A stretch of DNA of 64,000 bases from NCBI GenBank assembly GCA_965230065.1, contig OZ245942.1:6634001-6698000 (forward strand). Direction: 5' to 3'. Both the position numbers and the translations under genes were made by a program. The notes under the pieces were generated by a model. The model was not told the origin of the DNA. It ran no database searches and worked only from the letters and a program-made list of their open reading frames with translations. The stretch's first letter is position 1. Every line of letters starts with the position of its first letter. Shown piece after piece: positions 51,011-59,804 of the stretch. This stretch comes from G965230065 sp965230065 (GTDB taxonomy: Bacteria; Bacteroidota; Bacteroidia; Cytophagales; Cyclobacteriaceae).

Positions 51011-52051
51011 TTAATTGAAATTTACATCAGGTGCTTGCTGGTTGGCAGGGTCGGTCGAAAAATAGGCTTTTGTATCAAAGCCGAGCAAATTGTAGGGGAA
51101 TTTCCGGGCTTTGGCATTGTAGGCCAGCACAGCATCATTGAACCTTTTGCGTTCCACAGCAATGCGGTTTTCGGTGCCTTCCAGCTGGGCTTGTAAATCC
51201 CTGAAATTTTCAGTAGAGCGCAACGTAGGATAATTTTCGGCTACGGCCAGCAACCGCCCTAAAGATGCGGATAAAGCATTTTGCTTTTGGTTAAATTCCT
51301 GCAATGTACCGGCATCCAATTCCTCAGGGTTGATATTGACTGAAGTGGCCGCTGCCCTGGCTTGCACTACTTCATTCAGGGTTTCCCGCTCAAAGTCGGC
51401 AGAAGCCTGTACGGTTTTGACCAAATTTGGTATTAAATCAGCACGGCGCTGGTACACATTTTCTACCTGCGCCCAGGCTTGCACGGTTTTTTCTTCAGCC
51501 CCTACCATGGAGTTGTAGGCAGAGAAAAACCAAATCATTACCAAAACTACAATACCACCAATAACCCCCCATTTGAGCCACTTTCCGGTACGGGCTTTTG
51601 TTACTGATGCAGTTCGGGAGGTTTGCTTATTTCTGTTGAGTTCACTTTTTAAAGTAAGTGCTTCCTGATCGTTGGGGGAAATGGCAATACTTCGGTTCAG
51701 AAAATAGGCTGCCCGGTCAAAATCTTCGGGTTTTTCCTGTGCACTTCCCCTGCGTAAAAAAGCTTTGCCAGCCAGGCGGTTGGCTTCAGGCGAATTGGGC
51801 AGCAACATAGCTGCCTGCTCTAATTCTGTGGCAGCATCTGACCAATTGTTTGAAGATAAAAAAGCTTTGCCCCGCACTAAATGATCTTTGCCTTTCTGCT
51901 GCGATGCTTCCCAGGCCCTTTCAGTAAGCCCGGCTTCCAGGGCTATATTCTTCAAATCTTCATCACTCCATAGTTTATCGGGCTGATCCTGATATTGGAG
52001 CTCCATGAGTTTTTTTATGTAATGCTCCAGGGCTTTATCTGAGTCGGACAT
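51011..52051 (-). CDS. LemA-family protein with N-terminal TPR-like extension
   Basis: C-terminal LemA domain about 175-346: helix near 160-178 (WGVIGGIVVLVMIWFFSAYN), then VQAWAQVENVYQRRADLIPN, the LemA signature AWAQVENVYQRR. Ends PFNLLG-like segment KFPYNLLGFDTKAYF. Residues 1-150 are extra: TPR-like helices (ATELEQAAMLLPNSPEANRL and AAYFLNRSIAISPNDQEALT). Ordinary LemA is about 190 residues, so this is a fusion. First gene of the LemA-TPM-TPM operon. Confidence 0.9.
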   Translation of the reverse strand: MSDSDKALEHYIKKLMELQYQDQPDKLWSDEDLKNIALEAGLTERAWEASQQKGKDHLVRGKAFLSSNNWSDAATELEQAAMLLPNSPEANRLAGKAFLRRGSAQEKPEDFDRAAYFLNRSIAISPNDQEALTLKSELNRNKQTSRTASVTKARTGKWLKWGVIGGIVVLVMIWFFSAYNSMVGAEEKTVQAWAQVENVYQRRADLIPNLVKTVQASADFERETLNEVVQARAAATSVNINPEELDAGTLQEFNQKQNALSASLGRLLAVAENYPTLRSTENFRDLQAQLEGTENRIAVERKRFNDAVLAYNAKARKFPYNLLGFDTKAYFSTDPANQQAPDVNFN

Positions 52052-52241
52052 TTCAAAGTAGGTTGGCTATATACATGCCAAAATAAAAAAAATTATCCGA
52101 ATGCATAACATCATTATTTTTTTGCTACTATTTATCAGGTTAATTTAACCATTACTTAACACTCGAAAACTGCGTAAGAGAAAAAGATTCACGTACTTTA
52201 CATCGTCTTCTTATCAAAGCTAAAAGTTCATTTAGGTGTAC

Positions 52242-52277
52242 AAAAAAGCCCTGCCAGCTATTGACAGGGTTTTTTCT
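52242..52277. terminator. Bidirectional hairpin with flanking A/T runs
   Basis: AAAAAAGCCCTGCCA (52242-52256) and TGACAGGGTTTTTT (about 52262-52275) form a stem flanked by A and T runs. On the minus strand it ends the 52319-52540 gene's transcript. On the plus strand nothing known lies upstream, so it may also serve an unannotated short RNA. Confidence 0.8.
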
Positions 52278-52318
52278 TTGCATAGGAAAATAAGTTAAAT
52301 CAGGTTGTATAATGTAGA

Positions 52319-52540
52319 TCAGGCCTCTTTTCCGAACTTTTCTTTTGCTTTATATAAAATAGACTCCGCCCTATCCACCATGACTACGGTAGTGGAACCA
52401 TTCACGTTAAAAAGCCTTACGGTAGCCTGCTTTTTCATTCTGGCTTTTTCAATACTCTTTTCAGAAGCTTCTATAATTGAGAATATGTCATCCCTGGTAT
52501 CAAACCTTCCGGGCCTTTCAAGATCTAAATAAGTAACCAT
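52319..52540 (-). CDS. Small hypothetical protein, 73 residues
   Basis: Soluble and charged. N-terminus MVTYLDLERPGRFDTRDDIF, helix SIIEASEKSIEKARMKKQ, then two beta-like segments ATVRLFNVNGSTTVVM and a terminal helix AESILYKAKEKFGKEA. No family recognised. Bidirectional terminator just downstream supports a real transcript. Confidence 0.6.
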   Translation of the reverse strand: MVTYLDLERPGRFDTRDDIFSIIEASEKSIEKARMKKQATVRLFNVNGSTTVVMVDRAESILYKAKEKFGKEA

Positions 52541-52700
52541 ATCCGTATGTTTTAATTAAATAATTTCAAATATAACATAAATATTACATTTATGGAAATA
52601 TTATAATAAATTAATTTTTTATCACAATAAAATCAATAGAAAATATCCCTTTCTGTGGAATCCTGATTAGAAAAATGTATTAAATAAGCACAAAATACTT

Positions 52701-52760
52701 TAGCTGATAGCTACAAGACTCAAGTTAATTCAGCTTGTAGCTTGTGGCTGAGAGCTAGGG
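52701..52760. repeat. AGCT-word inverted repeat in the gap 52541-52878
   Basis: TTAGCTGATAGCTACAAG (AGCTACAAG at 52709-52717) pairs with CTTGTAGCT (52734-52742), followed by TGTGGCTGAGAGCTAGGGGG. The rest of this 338-base gap is AT-rich with no gene that I can see; the promoter of the downstream Gfo/Idh gene must lie in its last 120 bases. Confidence 0.65.
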
Positions 52761-52878
52761 GGCTATTTGTAAAAAGAAAGAAAACAAAAAACCATCGAAA
52801 GGTTGCGAAATACACATTCGTAAGATATTTTGGCATTTGTGAACGTTTCCATTATTTTTACAGAAAAAAACTAATCCT

Positions 52879-54171
52879 ATGAATAACTCATCAAATTCCC
52901 GCAGAAAGTTCCTGAAGTCTTCAGGGTCTGCATTGTTCGGTGGTGGCCTGGCATTTAATATTTTGTCCAACCCACAGGCTTTTGCTGCCAATAGCGATAC
53001 GCTCAAAGTAGGCCTGATTGGCTGTGGTGGCCGGGGAACAGGAGCCGCCAAACAAGCCCTCAATGCGGATGACAATGTAGTACTCACCGCTTTGGGTGAC
53101 GTGTTTGAAGACCGCATCACAAGCTGCCATGAGGTGCTGACAAAGATTCATCCTGAAAAAGTAAAAGTAGATAAAGACCACTTATTCATTGGTTTTGATG
53201 CTTACCAAAAGGTAATTGACTCAGGCGTTGACGTTGTATTATTAGCGACACCTCCGGGCTTCCGCCCCGATCACCTAACTGCGGCCATTGATGCCGGCAA
53301 GCATGTATTTTGCGAAAAGCCAATGGCAGTGGACGCTCCCGGCGTTCGAAAAGTTTTAGATGCTGCACAAAAGGCAAAAGATAATAGCCAATCACTGGTA
53401 TCAGGCTTTTGCTGGCGCTATCATGACCCTAAAAGGGCTTCTTTCCAAAAGGTACTGGATGGCAGTGTGGGAGAAATACAGACGATTTATAATACATATA
53501 ATACAGGTACGCTGTGGTCAAAACCCAGGCAGCCGGAGTGGAGCGAAATGGAATTTCAAATGCGCAACTGGCTGTATTACAACTGGCTATCAGGAGACCA
53601 CATTGCCGAACAGGCAGTACACAGCCTAGATATGATGTCATGGGCCATGGGCGATATTGCCCCAAAAAGTGCCGTGGCCACCGGAGGCAGACAAGTACGT
53701 ACCGACCCTGTTTTTGGGCATATTTTTGATCATTTCGCGGTAGTTTATGAATATGACAATGGTGCAAAAGGTTTTCACTTTAGCCGTCAGCAGCTGAATT
53801 GTGCCAGAAGCTATGCCGTAGAGGTTTTTGGAACTGAAGGCAAGGCACTGGTAGACTGTACCCGCGGCATTCATCAGATAACCGGGAACGAAAACTGGAA
53901 ATACAAAGGCGAATCTAATGATATGTATCAGGCCGAACATAATGAGCTTTTTGCATCTATCCGAAAAGGTGAGCCAATGAACGACGGGGAATGGATGGCA
54001 CGCAGCACCATGTTGGCAATTATGGGAAGAATGGCCGCTTATACCGGACAGGAAATTACCTGGGATATGGCCATGAACTCACAAGAAACCCTTGGACCTG
54101 ACAAATACTCCTGGGATGTAGAATATCCTGTTGCTGCTGTTCCTTTGCCGGGAGTAACAAAGTTTAGTTAA
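52879..54171 (+). CDS. Tat-exported Gfo/Idh/MocA oxidoreductase
   Basis: Periplasmic NAD(P)-type sugar oxidoreductase of the Tat-secreted class, 430 residues. Twin-arginine signal SNSRRKFLKSSGSALFGGGL, cleavage near QAFAANSD. Rossmann GLIGCGGRGTGAAKQAL, EKP motif VFCEKPMAVDAPGVRKVLD, then MSWAMGDIAPKSAV and QEITWDMAMNSQETLGPDKY. Tat export implies the protein folds with its cofactor before transport. The next gene is a Tat-exported TIM barrel, a pairing typical of periplasmic glycoside-oxidation loci. Confidence 0.92.
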   Translation: MNNSSNSRRKFLKSSGSALFGGGLAFNILSNPQAFAANSDTLKVGLIGCGGRGTGAAKQALNADDNVVLTALGDVFEDRITSCHEVLTKIHPEKVKVDKDHLFIGFDAYQKVIDSGVDVVLLATPPGFRPDHLTAAIDAGKHVFCEKPMAVDAPGVRKVLDAAQKAKDNSQSLVSGFCWRYHDPKRASFQKVLDGSVGEIQTIYNTYNTGTLWSKPRQPEWSEMEFQMRNWLYYNWLSGDHIAEQAVHSLDMMSWAMGDIAPKSAVATGGRQVRTDPVFGHIFDHFAVVYEYDNGAKGFHFSRQQLNCARSYAVEVFGTEGKALVDCTRGIHQITGNENWKYKGESNDMYQAEHNELFASIRKGEPMNDGEWMARSTMLAIMGRMAAYTGQEITWDMAMNSQETLGPDKYSWDVEYPVAAVPLPGVTKFS

Positions 54172-54300
54172 TGATTTATTGATTAGATTAATAAACAGTT
54201 TACGGGGTTGCTCTTGTTATTTGGCAGGGTAAGCCCGTATTTTTTTCCAATTTTTTCATTATCCACTACCTTTATTTGCTTAACTATTTGAACCACTACT

Positions 54301-55224
54301 ATGTCCATACTACCTACATCCAGGAGGAATTTTCTCAAAAAAAGTATTCAAGCAAGTGCCGCGCTAGGTGTAGTAGGCACAACCCTACCCTTCTGTCAAC
54401 CGGCTGCCCTGGGAAAAGCCCAACGGAACATTAAAAAATGCTTAAAGTTTGGGATGGTCAAAGAAGAACTCAGCATTTTAGAAAAGTTTCAATTATTAAA
54501 AGACGTAGGATTTGATGGCGTAGAAATGGACGGGCCCAATGACCTGGACAAAGATGAAATACTGGAAGCCAAAGAAAAAACCGGCCTGGAAATTCCGGGT
54601 GTCATCAACTCTGTTCACTGGAAACTGCCGCTCTCTGACCCTGACCCTGCCATTCGTGATCAAAGCAGGGAGGGATTGATTACCGCTTTGCACGACTGCA
54701 AAAAATATGGCGGTACTACGGTATTGCTTGTTCCGGGCGTAGTGAGCAAAGAAGTTGCTTATGACACCGTTTACAAAAATTCTCAGGAAGAAATAAGAAA
54801 AGTACTTCCCCTGGCGAAGGAACTGGATATAAAGATTGCCATAGAAAATGTATGGAATAACTTTCTGATCAGCCCGCTGGAAGCAGCCCAATATATTGAT
54901 GAGTTTGAAAGCCCTATGATTGGTTGGTACATGGACATAGGCAATATTGTCCGTTACGGCTGGCCCGAACAATGGGTCAGGATTTTGGGTGACAGGATCC
55001 TCAGGCTTGACATCAAAGAGTACAGCCGGAAAAAACAGCAGGATGAGGGCATTTGGAAAGGCTTTGATGTGAAACTGCTGGAAGGGGACTGCGACTGGCC
55101 AGCGGTGATGAAAGCCGTGGATGAAATAGGATACGAAGGCTGGGGCTCTGCCGAAGTACCCGGAGGCGACCGCAACCGCCTGAAAGACATTTCGGAACGA
55201 ATGGGCAAGATTTTTAACAGTTGA
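54301..55224 (+). CDS. Tat-exported TIM-barrel sugar isomerase/lyase-like protein
   Basis: 307 residues. Tat signal TSRRNFLKKSIQASAALGVV, then an AP-endonuclease-2-type TIM barrel. Metal-site segments: GGTTVLLVPGVVS, IAIENVWNNFLISPLEAAQY with Glu, GWYMDIGNIVRYGWPEQWV, LRLDIKEYSRKK, and GYEGWGSAEVPGGDRNRLKD with a second Glu. A 129-base gap separates it from the Tat oxidoreductase; both probably act in the periplasm on the same sugar substrate. Reaction unresolved. Confidence 0.9.
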   Translation: MSILPTSRRNFLKKSIQASAALGVVGTTLPFCQPAALGKAQRNIKKCLKFGMVKEELSILEKFQLLKDVGFDGVEMDGPNDLDKDEILEAKEKTGLEIPGVINSVHWKLPLSDPDPAIRDQSREGLITALHDCKKYGGTTVLLVPGVVSKEVAYDTVYKNSQEEIRKVLPLAKELDIKIAIENVWNNFLISPLEAAQYIDEFESPMIGWYMDIGNIVRYGWPEQWVRILGDRILRLDIKEYSRKKQQDEGIWKGFDVKLLEGDCDWPAVMKAVDEIGYEGWGSAEVPGGDRNRLKDISERMGKIFNS

Positions 55225-55281
55225 TGTAGTTTATCCTTTTGTGTTTTTTTCAGAAGCCTATCTCTCCTATATTATGGTAAT

Positions 55282-55875
55282 ATGTTAGCCGGTTTCAAAA
55301 CTTACCTACAATCAAAAGCAGGCGTTACAAACGGGCAACTCAACCTGCTGGCCGAAAATGTTAATGTCAGGGATGTAGAAAAAGGCGATTTTTTACTGAA
55401 AAAAGGTGAAACCTGTCGGCACTCTTTTTTTATAGAACAGGGGCTGTTGCGGTTCTATTCCATTGACACGGAAGGCAAAGAACATATTGTACAGTTTGCC
55501 CCTGAAAATTGGATAATCAGTGACCGGGGAAGTGTGTATTTCAATGAACCCTCTACATATTTTATTGATGCCATTGAAGCAACCACCGTGGTAATGCTTG
55601 ATGAACAATTTATCAATGTTGCCACTGAAATAAGCCCTCCCTTCAGAAAATTCAATGAAATAGCCTTACATAACCACATCCGTCACCTCCAAAACCGTAT
55701 TAACCTGCTCATTGGCGCCAGTGCTGAACAACGGTACCTGGACTTCATTAAACTCTACCCTGACCTCACACTGAGAGTGCCCCAATGGATGATTGCTTCT
55801 TATCTTGGCATCACCCCGGAAAGCCTGAGCAGGGTGCGAAGAAATTTGGCCCAAAAGAATTTCAAAAATTCTTAA
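55282..55875 (+). CDS. Crp/Fnr-family regulator
   Basis: 197 residues: cyclic nucleotide-like sensor domain 1-125 (VRDVEKGDFLLKKGETCRHS, PENWIISDRGSVYFNEPSTY) and a C-terminal helix-turn-helix (WMIASYLGITPESLSRVRRN). No Cys cluster of the Fnr type is visible and the cAMP-contacting Arg/Ser pair is not evident, so the signal is not predictable. 57 bases downstream of the TIM-barrel gene on the same strand and just upstream of pirin, so it could control either. Confidence 0.9.
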   Translation: MLAGFKTYLQSKAGVTNGQLNLLAENVNVRDVEKGDFLLKKGETCRHSFFIEQGLLRFYSIDTEGKEHIVQFAPENWIISDRGSVYFNEPSTYFIDAIEATTVVMLDEQFINVATEISPPFRKFNEIALHNHIRHLQNRINLLIGASAEQRYLDFIKLYPDLTLRVPQWMIASYLGITPESLSRVRRNLAQKNFKNS

Positions 55876-55920
55876 CTTCGTTTCTTACCATACATCAATG
55901 CGTGGGGATTTTAGGATTGG

Positions 55921-55928
55921 TACATTTG
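55921..55928 (+). promoter_or_regulatory. Candidate -7 box of the pirin gene
   Basis: TACATTTG matches TAnnTTTG, 24 bases before the pirin ATG. No good -33 TTTG is found at the expected distance, so it is a partial match. Confidence 0.4.
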
Positions 55929-55952
55929 TATCATAACTAAAATAAAAGGACG

Positions 55953-56828
55953 ATGAAAACTAAAAAAATAGAAATAGTAATTCCACCCAGAGAACCGCAT
56001 TATGTTGGTGATGGATTCAGGGTGCATAATTTTATTCCTTCTGCCTATCGTTTGGATATGCAAAGGATGGATCCATTTATCATGATGGATTACAACTCAA
56101 AGTTTTACTTTCCCCCTTCAGACAAACCCAAAGGTGTTGGCGTACACCCGCACAGAGGATTTGAAACGGTAACCATCGCGTTCCAGGGAAAGGTAGCCCA
56201 CCACGACAGCAGTGGCGGAGGTGGGGTAATCAGTGAAGGAGATGTGCAATGGATGACCGCCGCTTCGGGCATATTGCATAAGGAATATCATGAAGAAAAT
56301 TTCAGCAAATCGGGCGGTGATTTTCAAATGGTGCAACTTTGGGTAAACCTTCCGGCAAAAGACAAAATGTCAAAGCCGAAATACCAGGGGATTACCAATG
56401 AGCAAATCCATAAATTCCATTTGCCCGAAAATGGTGGAGTTATAGAAGTGATTGCCGGACAATATAAAGATATGAAAGGCTCGGCTGATACTTTCACACC
56501 GCTTCACCTTCAAAACGCGAGGTTAAACAAAGGTGGTAAAGCTGATTTTTCATTTCCCGCTGCTTACAACACCGCACTTTTGGTGATTGAAGGAAGCATC
56601 AGGGTAAATGATGGAGAAGTTGTGCCCACTGATAACTTTGTATTGCTTGAAAATGAAGGGGAAGACTTTTCCATCGAGGCTGTTGAAAATGCCGTGGTAC
56701 TTGTTTTAAGCGGAGAACCGATTAATGAGCCCATCGCTGCCCAGGGCCCGTTTGTAATGAACACCCGTGAAGAACTCGTGCAGGCCATTGACGATTTCAA
56801 TATGGGAAAATTCGGATACTTGGAATAG
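55953..56828 (+). CDS. Pirin-family cupin protein
   Basis: 291 residues. Bicupin with the pirin signature HPHRGFETVTIAFQGKVAHH and ASGILHKEYHEENF, giving metal ligands His, His, His, Glu. The C-terminal cupin (VIEGSIRVNDGEVVPTDNFV) is intact. Bacterial pirins include quercetinase-like dioxygenases and redox-responsive binding proteins; no substrate can be chosen. It follows a Crp/Fnr gene and may be its target. Confidence 0.93.
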   Translation: MKTKKIEIVIPPREPHYVGDGFRVHNFIPSAYRLDMQRMDPFIMMDYNSKFYFPPSDKPKGVGVHPHRGFETVTIAFQGKVAHHDSSGGGGVISEGDVQWMTAASGILHKEYHEENFSKSGGDFQMVQLWVNLPAKDKMSKPKYQGITNEQIHKFHLPENGGVIEVIAGQYKDMKGSADTFTPLHLQNARLNKGGKADFSFPAAYNTALLVIEGSIRVNDGEVVPTDNFVLLENEGEDFSIEAVENAVVLVLSGEPINEPIAAQGPFVMNTREELVQAIDDFNMGKFGYLE

Positions 56829-56833
56829 ACCGA

Positions 56834-56915
56834 ACCGGGCCGCCGGGCGGACGGAAGACCGGAGACCGAAGTCAGAAAAAATCTTCGGTCTTCCGTCTCC
56901 GGTCTTCCGACTTCA
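56834..56915. repeat. GGAAGACCGG-family hairpin with the 17-bp GC module
   Basis: ACCGGGCCGCCGGGCGG (56834-56850) leads into GACGGAAGACCGGAGACCGA (56850-56869), which pairs with TCTTCGGTCTTCCGTCTCCG and GTCTTCCGACTTC (about 56882-56915) to form a long imperfect hairpin. The GC module is identical to that at 11785-11801. It lies between the pirin stop and the DUF5996 gene. Confidence 0.85.
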
Positions 56916-56945
56916 TTCTTATTATTCACTCAAAAAAACAAAACC

Positions 56946-57875
56946 ATGACAAAATCACAAGAATTACCCGCGCTGTCTTATAAAGGCCATGAAGACAACA
57001 AACTGACCCTGCACTTGTTTCTGCAAATTATTGGCAAAATCCGATTAAAGATGACCCCCAGGAAAAATCACTGGTGGTATATAACAGAGTATATTGATAC
57101 ACAAGGCTTTACAACAGGGCCTGTCCCCTATCATTCGGGAGTGGAGACCTTCACCATCACCTTAAATGTTCACCATCACCAACTCGAGGTGGTGAGCAGC
57201 AAAGGTGAGCGTAAGGCATTCAACTTAGAAGCGGGCTTGCAAGTGGGTGAATTTTACAACAAATTGATGGCTATTTTAAAGGAACTGGACATTTCCGTCT
57301 CCATACTGGATAAGCCTTACGACCTTCCCATTGACAAGCGTTTTAAAGAAATCACGGAATATCAACATTACGACAAAACCTTTGTAAAACAATTCTGGCG
57401 AACCATGCTTTGGGTAGATGGGGTTTTTAAAGAATTTAGTGGGCGATTTTATGGCAAAACCTGTCCGGTTCATTTATATTGGCATTCCCTGGATTTGGCC
57501 GTTACCCGGTTTTCGGGAAAAGAAGCCCCGCCTATGGATAAGGGTGCGAGAATTTCAGACAAAGATGCGTATACGCACGAATGCATAAGTTTTGGCTTCT
57601 GGGCAGGTGACCAAAATATGCAGGAACCGGCTTTTTATTCCTACACCTATCCTTCCCCCAAAGGCATGGATAAAAAAACTTTGCAGCCCGAAAAGGCCTT
57701 CTGGATTGACAGCAATGGAAGCCCGATGGCTATTTTGCGCTATAACGATTTAAAGCAGATGCAAAACCCACGGGAAGCACTTTTGGACTTTATGGAATCA
57801 GCCTACCAGGCCGGGGCATCTTTAGCCGGATGGGAAATAGATAAATTAACCGTACCTGATTTAAAAGAACTTTAA
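56946..57875 (+). CDS. DUF5996-family protein
   Basis: 309 residues, cytosolic. Matches the uncharacterised DUF5996 family: LQIIGKIRLKMTPRKNHWWY, QGFTTGPVPYHSGVETFTIT, TFVKQFWRTMLWVDGVFKEF, VHLYWHSLDLAVTRFSGKEA and ECISFGFWAGDQNMQEPAFY. No known catalytic motif, though the conserved His and Trp suggest ligand binding. Stop codon and the next gene's start share one base (TAATG). Confidence 0.88.
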   Translation: MTKSQELPALSYKGHEDNKLTLHLFLQIIGKIRLKMTPRKNHWWYITEYIDTQGFTTGPVPYHSGVETFTITLNVHHHQLEVVSSKGERKAFNLEAGLQVGEFYNKLMAILKELDISVSILDKPYDLPIDKRFKEITEYQHYDKTFVKQFWRTMLWVDGVFKEFSGRFYGKTCPVHLYWHSLDLAVTRFSGKEAPPMDKGARISDKDAYTHECISFGFWAGDQNMQEPAFYSYTYPSPKGMDKKTLQPEKAFWIDSNGSPMAILRYNDLKQMQNPREALLDFMESAYQAGASLAGWEIDKLTVPDLKEL

Positions 57876-58858
57876 TGACATTTCGCCTTTTTACCCAATT
57901 ACTGCTCACTATTACGATTTTAGGTGTTTTAATTCCTGTCACCACTTCAGCACAGCAAAACCCACAGTGGGACGATACCCAAAATAAAATATGGGGTGCT
58001 GAATTTCAGGAAATTGAAATACCTTCATCCCTGGATGACTCCCTACAAAAAGCTTATTTCTATAAAAGCACAGCCATCTCGCCCCAGCCGCTCATCGTAA
58101 GTTTGCATACCTGGAGTGGGGATTACTCCCAGCAAGACCCTTTGGCACAACAGATAGTGGAAAAAAACTGGAATTACATCCACCCCGATTTTCGGGGACC
58201 TAACGATACATATCAGGCTTGTGGCAGTAAATGGGTGATTCAGGATATTGAAGATGCCATCACTTTCGCGATACAAGAAGGGAATGTTGATACAGCCGAA
58301 ATTCATATCATTGGTGCCAGCGGAGGTGGGTATGCCACCACGTTAATGTACATGCAAACCCAACATCCGGTCAAAAGTTTTTCGGCCTGGGTGCCCATTA
58401 CCAACCTGGTGGACTGGTACTATGAATCTTTGGGCAGAAAAAATAAATATGCTGACCACATTTGGCAGGCCACCCAATCTGATAGTGTCCTGAATATTGA
58501 AGAAGCCAAAAGTCGCTCCTCTTATTTTATGGAAACTCCGGTAGAAAAAAGAAAAAACAGCAAACTTACTATTTACGCGGGCATTCATGATGGCTATACA
58601 GGTTCTGTTCCTATCACACAGTCTATTAATTTTTACAACAAACTGGTTGAAGACATTGAACCTTCAAATGCAGAGGCCATCATCCCAACTGAAATCTCAT
58701 TGCAACTGGTAACTAAACGCAATAACGCCGGGAAAAAAGCTAAAGAAATGTTGGGAGACAGGCCTGTCATTTATCAAAAACATTTCCGCAGTATTCACCT
58801 TATCCTTTTTGAAGGTGGGCACGAAATGCTGGCGGATGTTGCCCTGGAATTGCTATAA
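57875..58858 (+). CDS. Exported alpha/beta hydrolase (prolyl-oligopeptidase-like)
   Basis: 327 residues with a signal peptide ending near TTSAQQNPQ. Alpha/beta hydrolase fold: oxyanion segment SLHTWSGDYSQQDPL, nucleophile elbow GASGGG (Ser near 152), and later Asp in YAGIHDGYTGSVPI and His in EGGHEMLADVALELL. The order Ser, Asp, His is correct for the fold. Substrate unknown; peptidase or esterase. Coupled to the DUF5996 gene by a one-base overlap. Confidence 0.88.
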   Translation: MTFRLFTQLLLTITILGVLIPVTTSAQQNPQWDDTQNKIWGAEFQEIEIPSSLDDSLQKAYFYKSTAISPQPLIVSLHTWSGDYSQQDPLAQQIVEKNWNYIHPDFRGPNDTYQACGSKWVIQDIEDAITFAIQEGNVDTAEIHIIGASGGGYATTLMYMQTQHPVKSFSAWVPITNLVDWYYESLGRKNKYADHIWQATQSDSVLNIEEAKSRSSYFMETPVEKRKNSKLTIYAGIHDGYTGSVPITQSINFYNKLVEDIEPSNAEAIIPTEISLQLVTKRNNAGKKAKEMLGDRPVIYQKHFRSIHLILFEGGHEMLADVALELL

Positions 58859-58945
58859 AAATGAAAAATTCATTATTTTTAATGAATATCCATGCTGCCC
58901 TCCAGTAAATATCGTGGGTGAAAACATCATCAAACTTCTCCTAAT

Positions 58946-59803
58946 ATGAGTTTTCAGGGAAAATATATATTAGTTGCCATAGACGGAACCGACTCTGCCG
59001 AATGGAGAAATGCAACCGGAAGTAACAGTCATACACACAGGTTTTACAGCGATTTTGATACGAAAGGAGGAAGTAAAGCTTATTGGGATGGCCCTGGGAT
59101 AAGAAGCGGGGGAACCGTTTTCGGAGCCGGTTCAGATGCGATCTTAGAAAGTGTGGTGGCATGGGTTAATACGAAAATAACCTCTGTTTTAGGTTTAAGT
59201 ACCCCTGCTTCAAACAATGCGCGTACCATGACTTCCAGGCCATCAGAAAATTTATCAGGCCCTTCATTTTACATGAATTTGAACCGAAGATTCGTACGCA
59301 GAACCAGCAGGGAAAAACGATTGATAAGAGATTATATCAGCAATCGCCTCAGGATTTGTTTGGTAGGCCATAGCCGTGGGGGGATGATTGCGATTTGCGC
59401 TGCCCCAAGGCTTCCACTGCCTGTATATTTCATGGGGCTGTACGATGCTGTGGATATGCATCCTACCTTGGATGGAGACAGAATTCACAATGCCGATATC
59501 ATTTACCATGCTATCCGGCACGAAATCATGGACTCCAGAAGCAGTTGGGGCAATGCTGGTATTTCTTCAAGTTCACCCAATTACCACAGAAGGCATTTCC
59601 GAACGTCTCATGGAGGCTTAGGCGGAAGCCCCGAATTACACCCAGGCGGGGTAACGAGCGATTTTGCATGCAGTATAGACACCACTTCTGCCCACATCAT
59701 GTCCTATTTAGGAGAAAACTTAGGGCAGATGTGTACCGATGAATCCATAGCTGCTGATACCTGGATCCGTCAGGGTGCCAGAAATGCAGGAATTAGTGTA
59801 TAA
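58946..59803 (+). CDS. Tle1/DUF2235-like alpha/beta hydrolase
   Basis: 285 residues, no signal peptide. Pattern resembles DUF2235 (Tle1-type phospholipases of type VI secretion): N-terminal VAIDGTDSAEW (DGT), GAGSDAI, nucleophile elbow LVGHSRGG (Ser near 150), then FMGLYDAVDMHPTLDG, equivalent to the Tle1 F-G-W-D-V catalytic Asp region, and FRTSHGGLGGSPELHPGG, comparable to the His-containing HxDVGG motif. Spacing is shorter than in full Tle1. No secretion genes or immunity partner are seen in the window. Confidence 0.7.
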   Translation: MSFQGKYILVAIDGTDSAEWRNATGSNSHTHRFYSDFDTKGGSKAYWDGPGIRSGGTVFGAGSDAILESVVAWVNTKITSVLGLSTPASNNARTMTSRPSENLSGPSFYMNLNRRFVRRTSREKRLIRDYISNRLRICLVGHSRGGMIAICAAPRLPLPVYFMGLYDAVDMHPTLDGDRIHNADIIYHAIRHEIMDSRSSWGNAGISSSSPNYHRRHFRTSHGGLGGSPELHPGGVTSDFACSIDTTSAHIMSYLGENLGQMCTDESIAADTWIRQGARNAGISV

Positions 59804-59804
59804 A

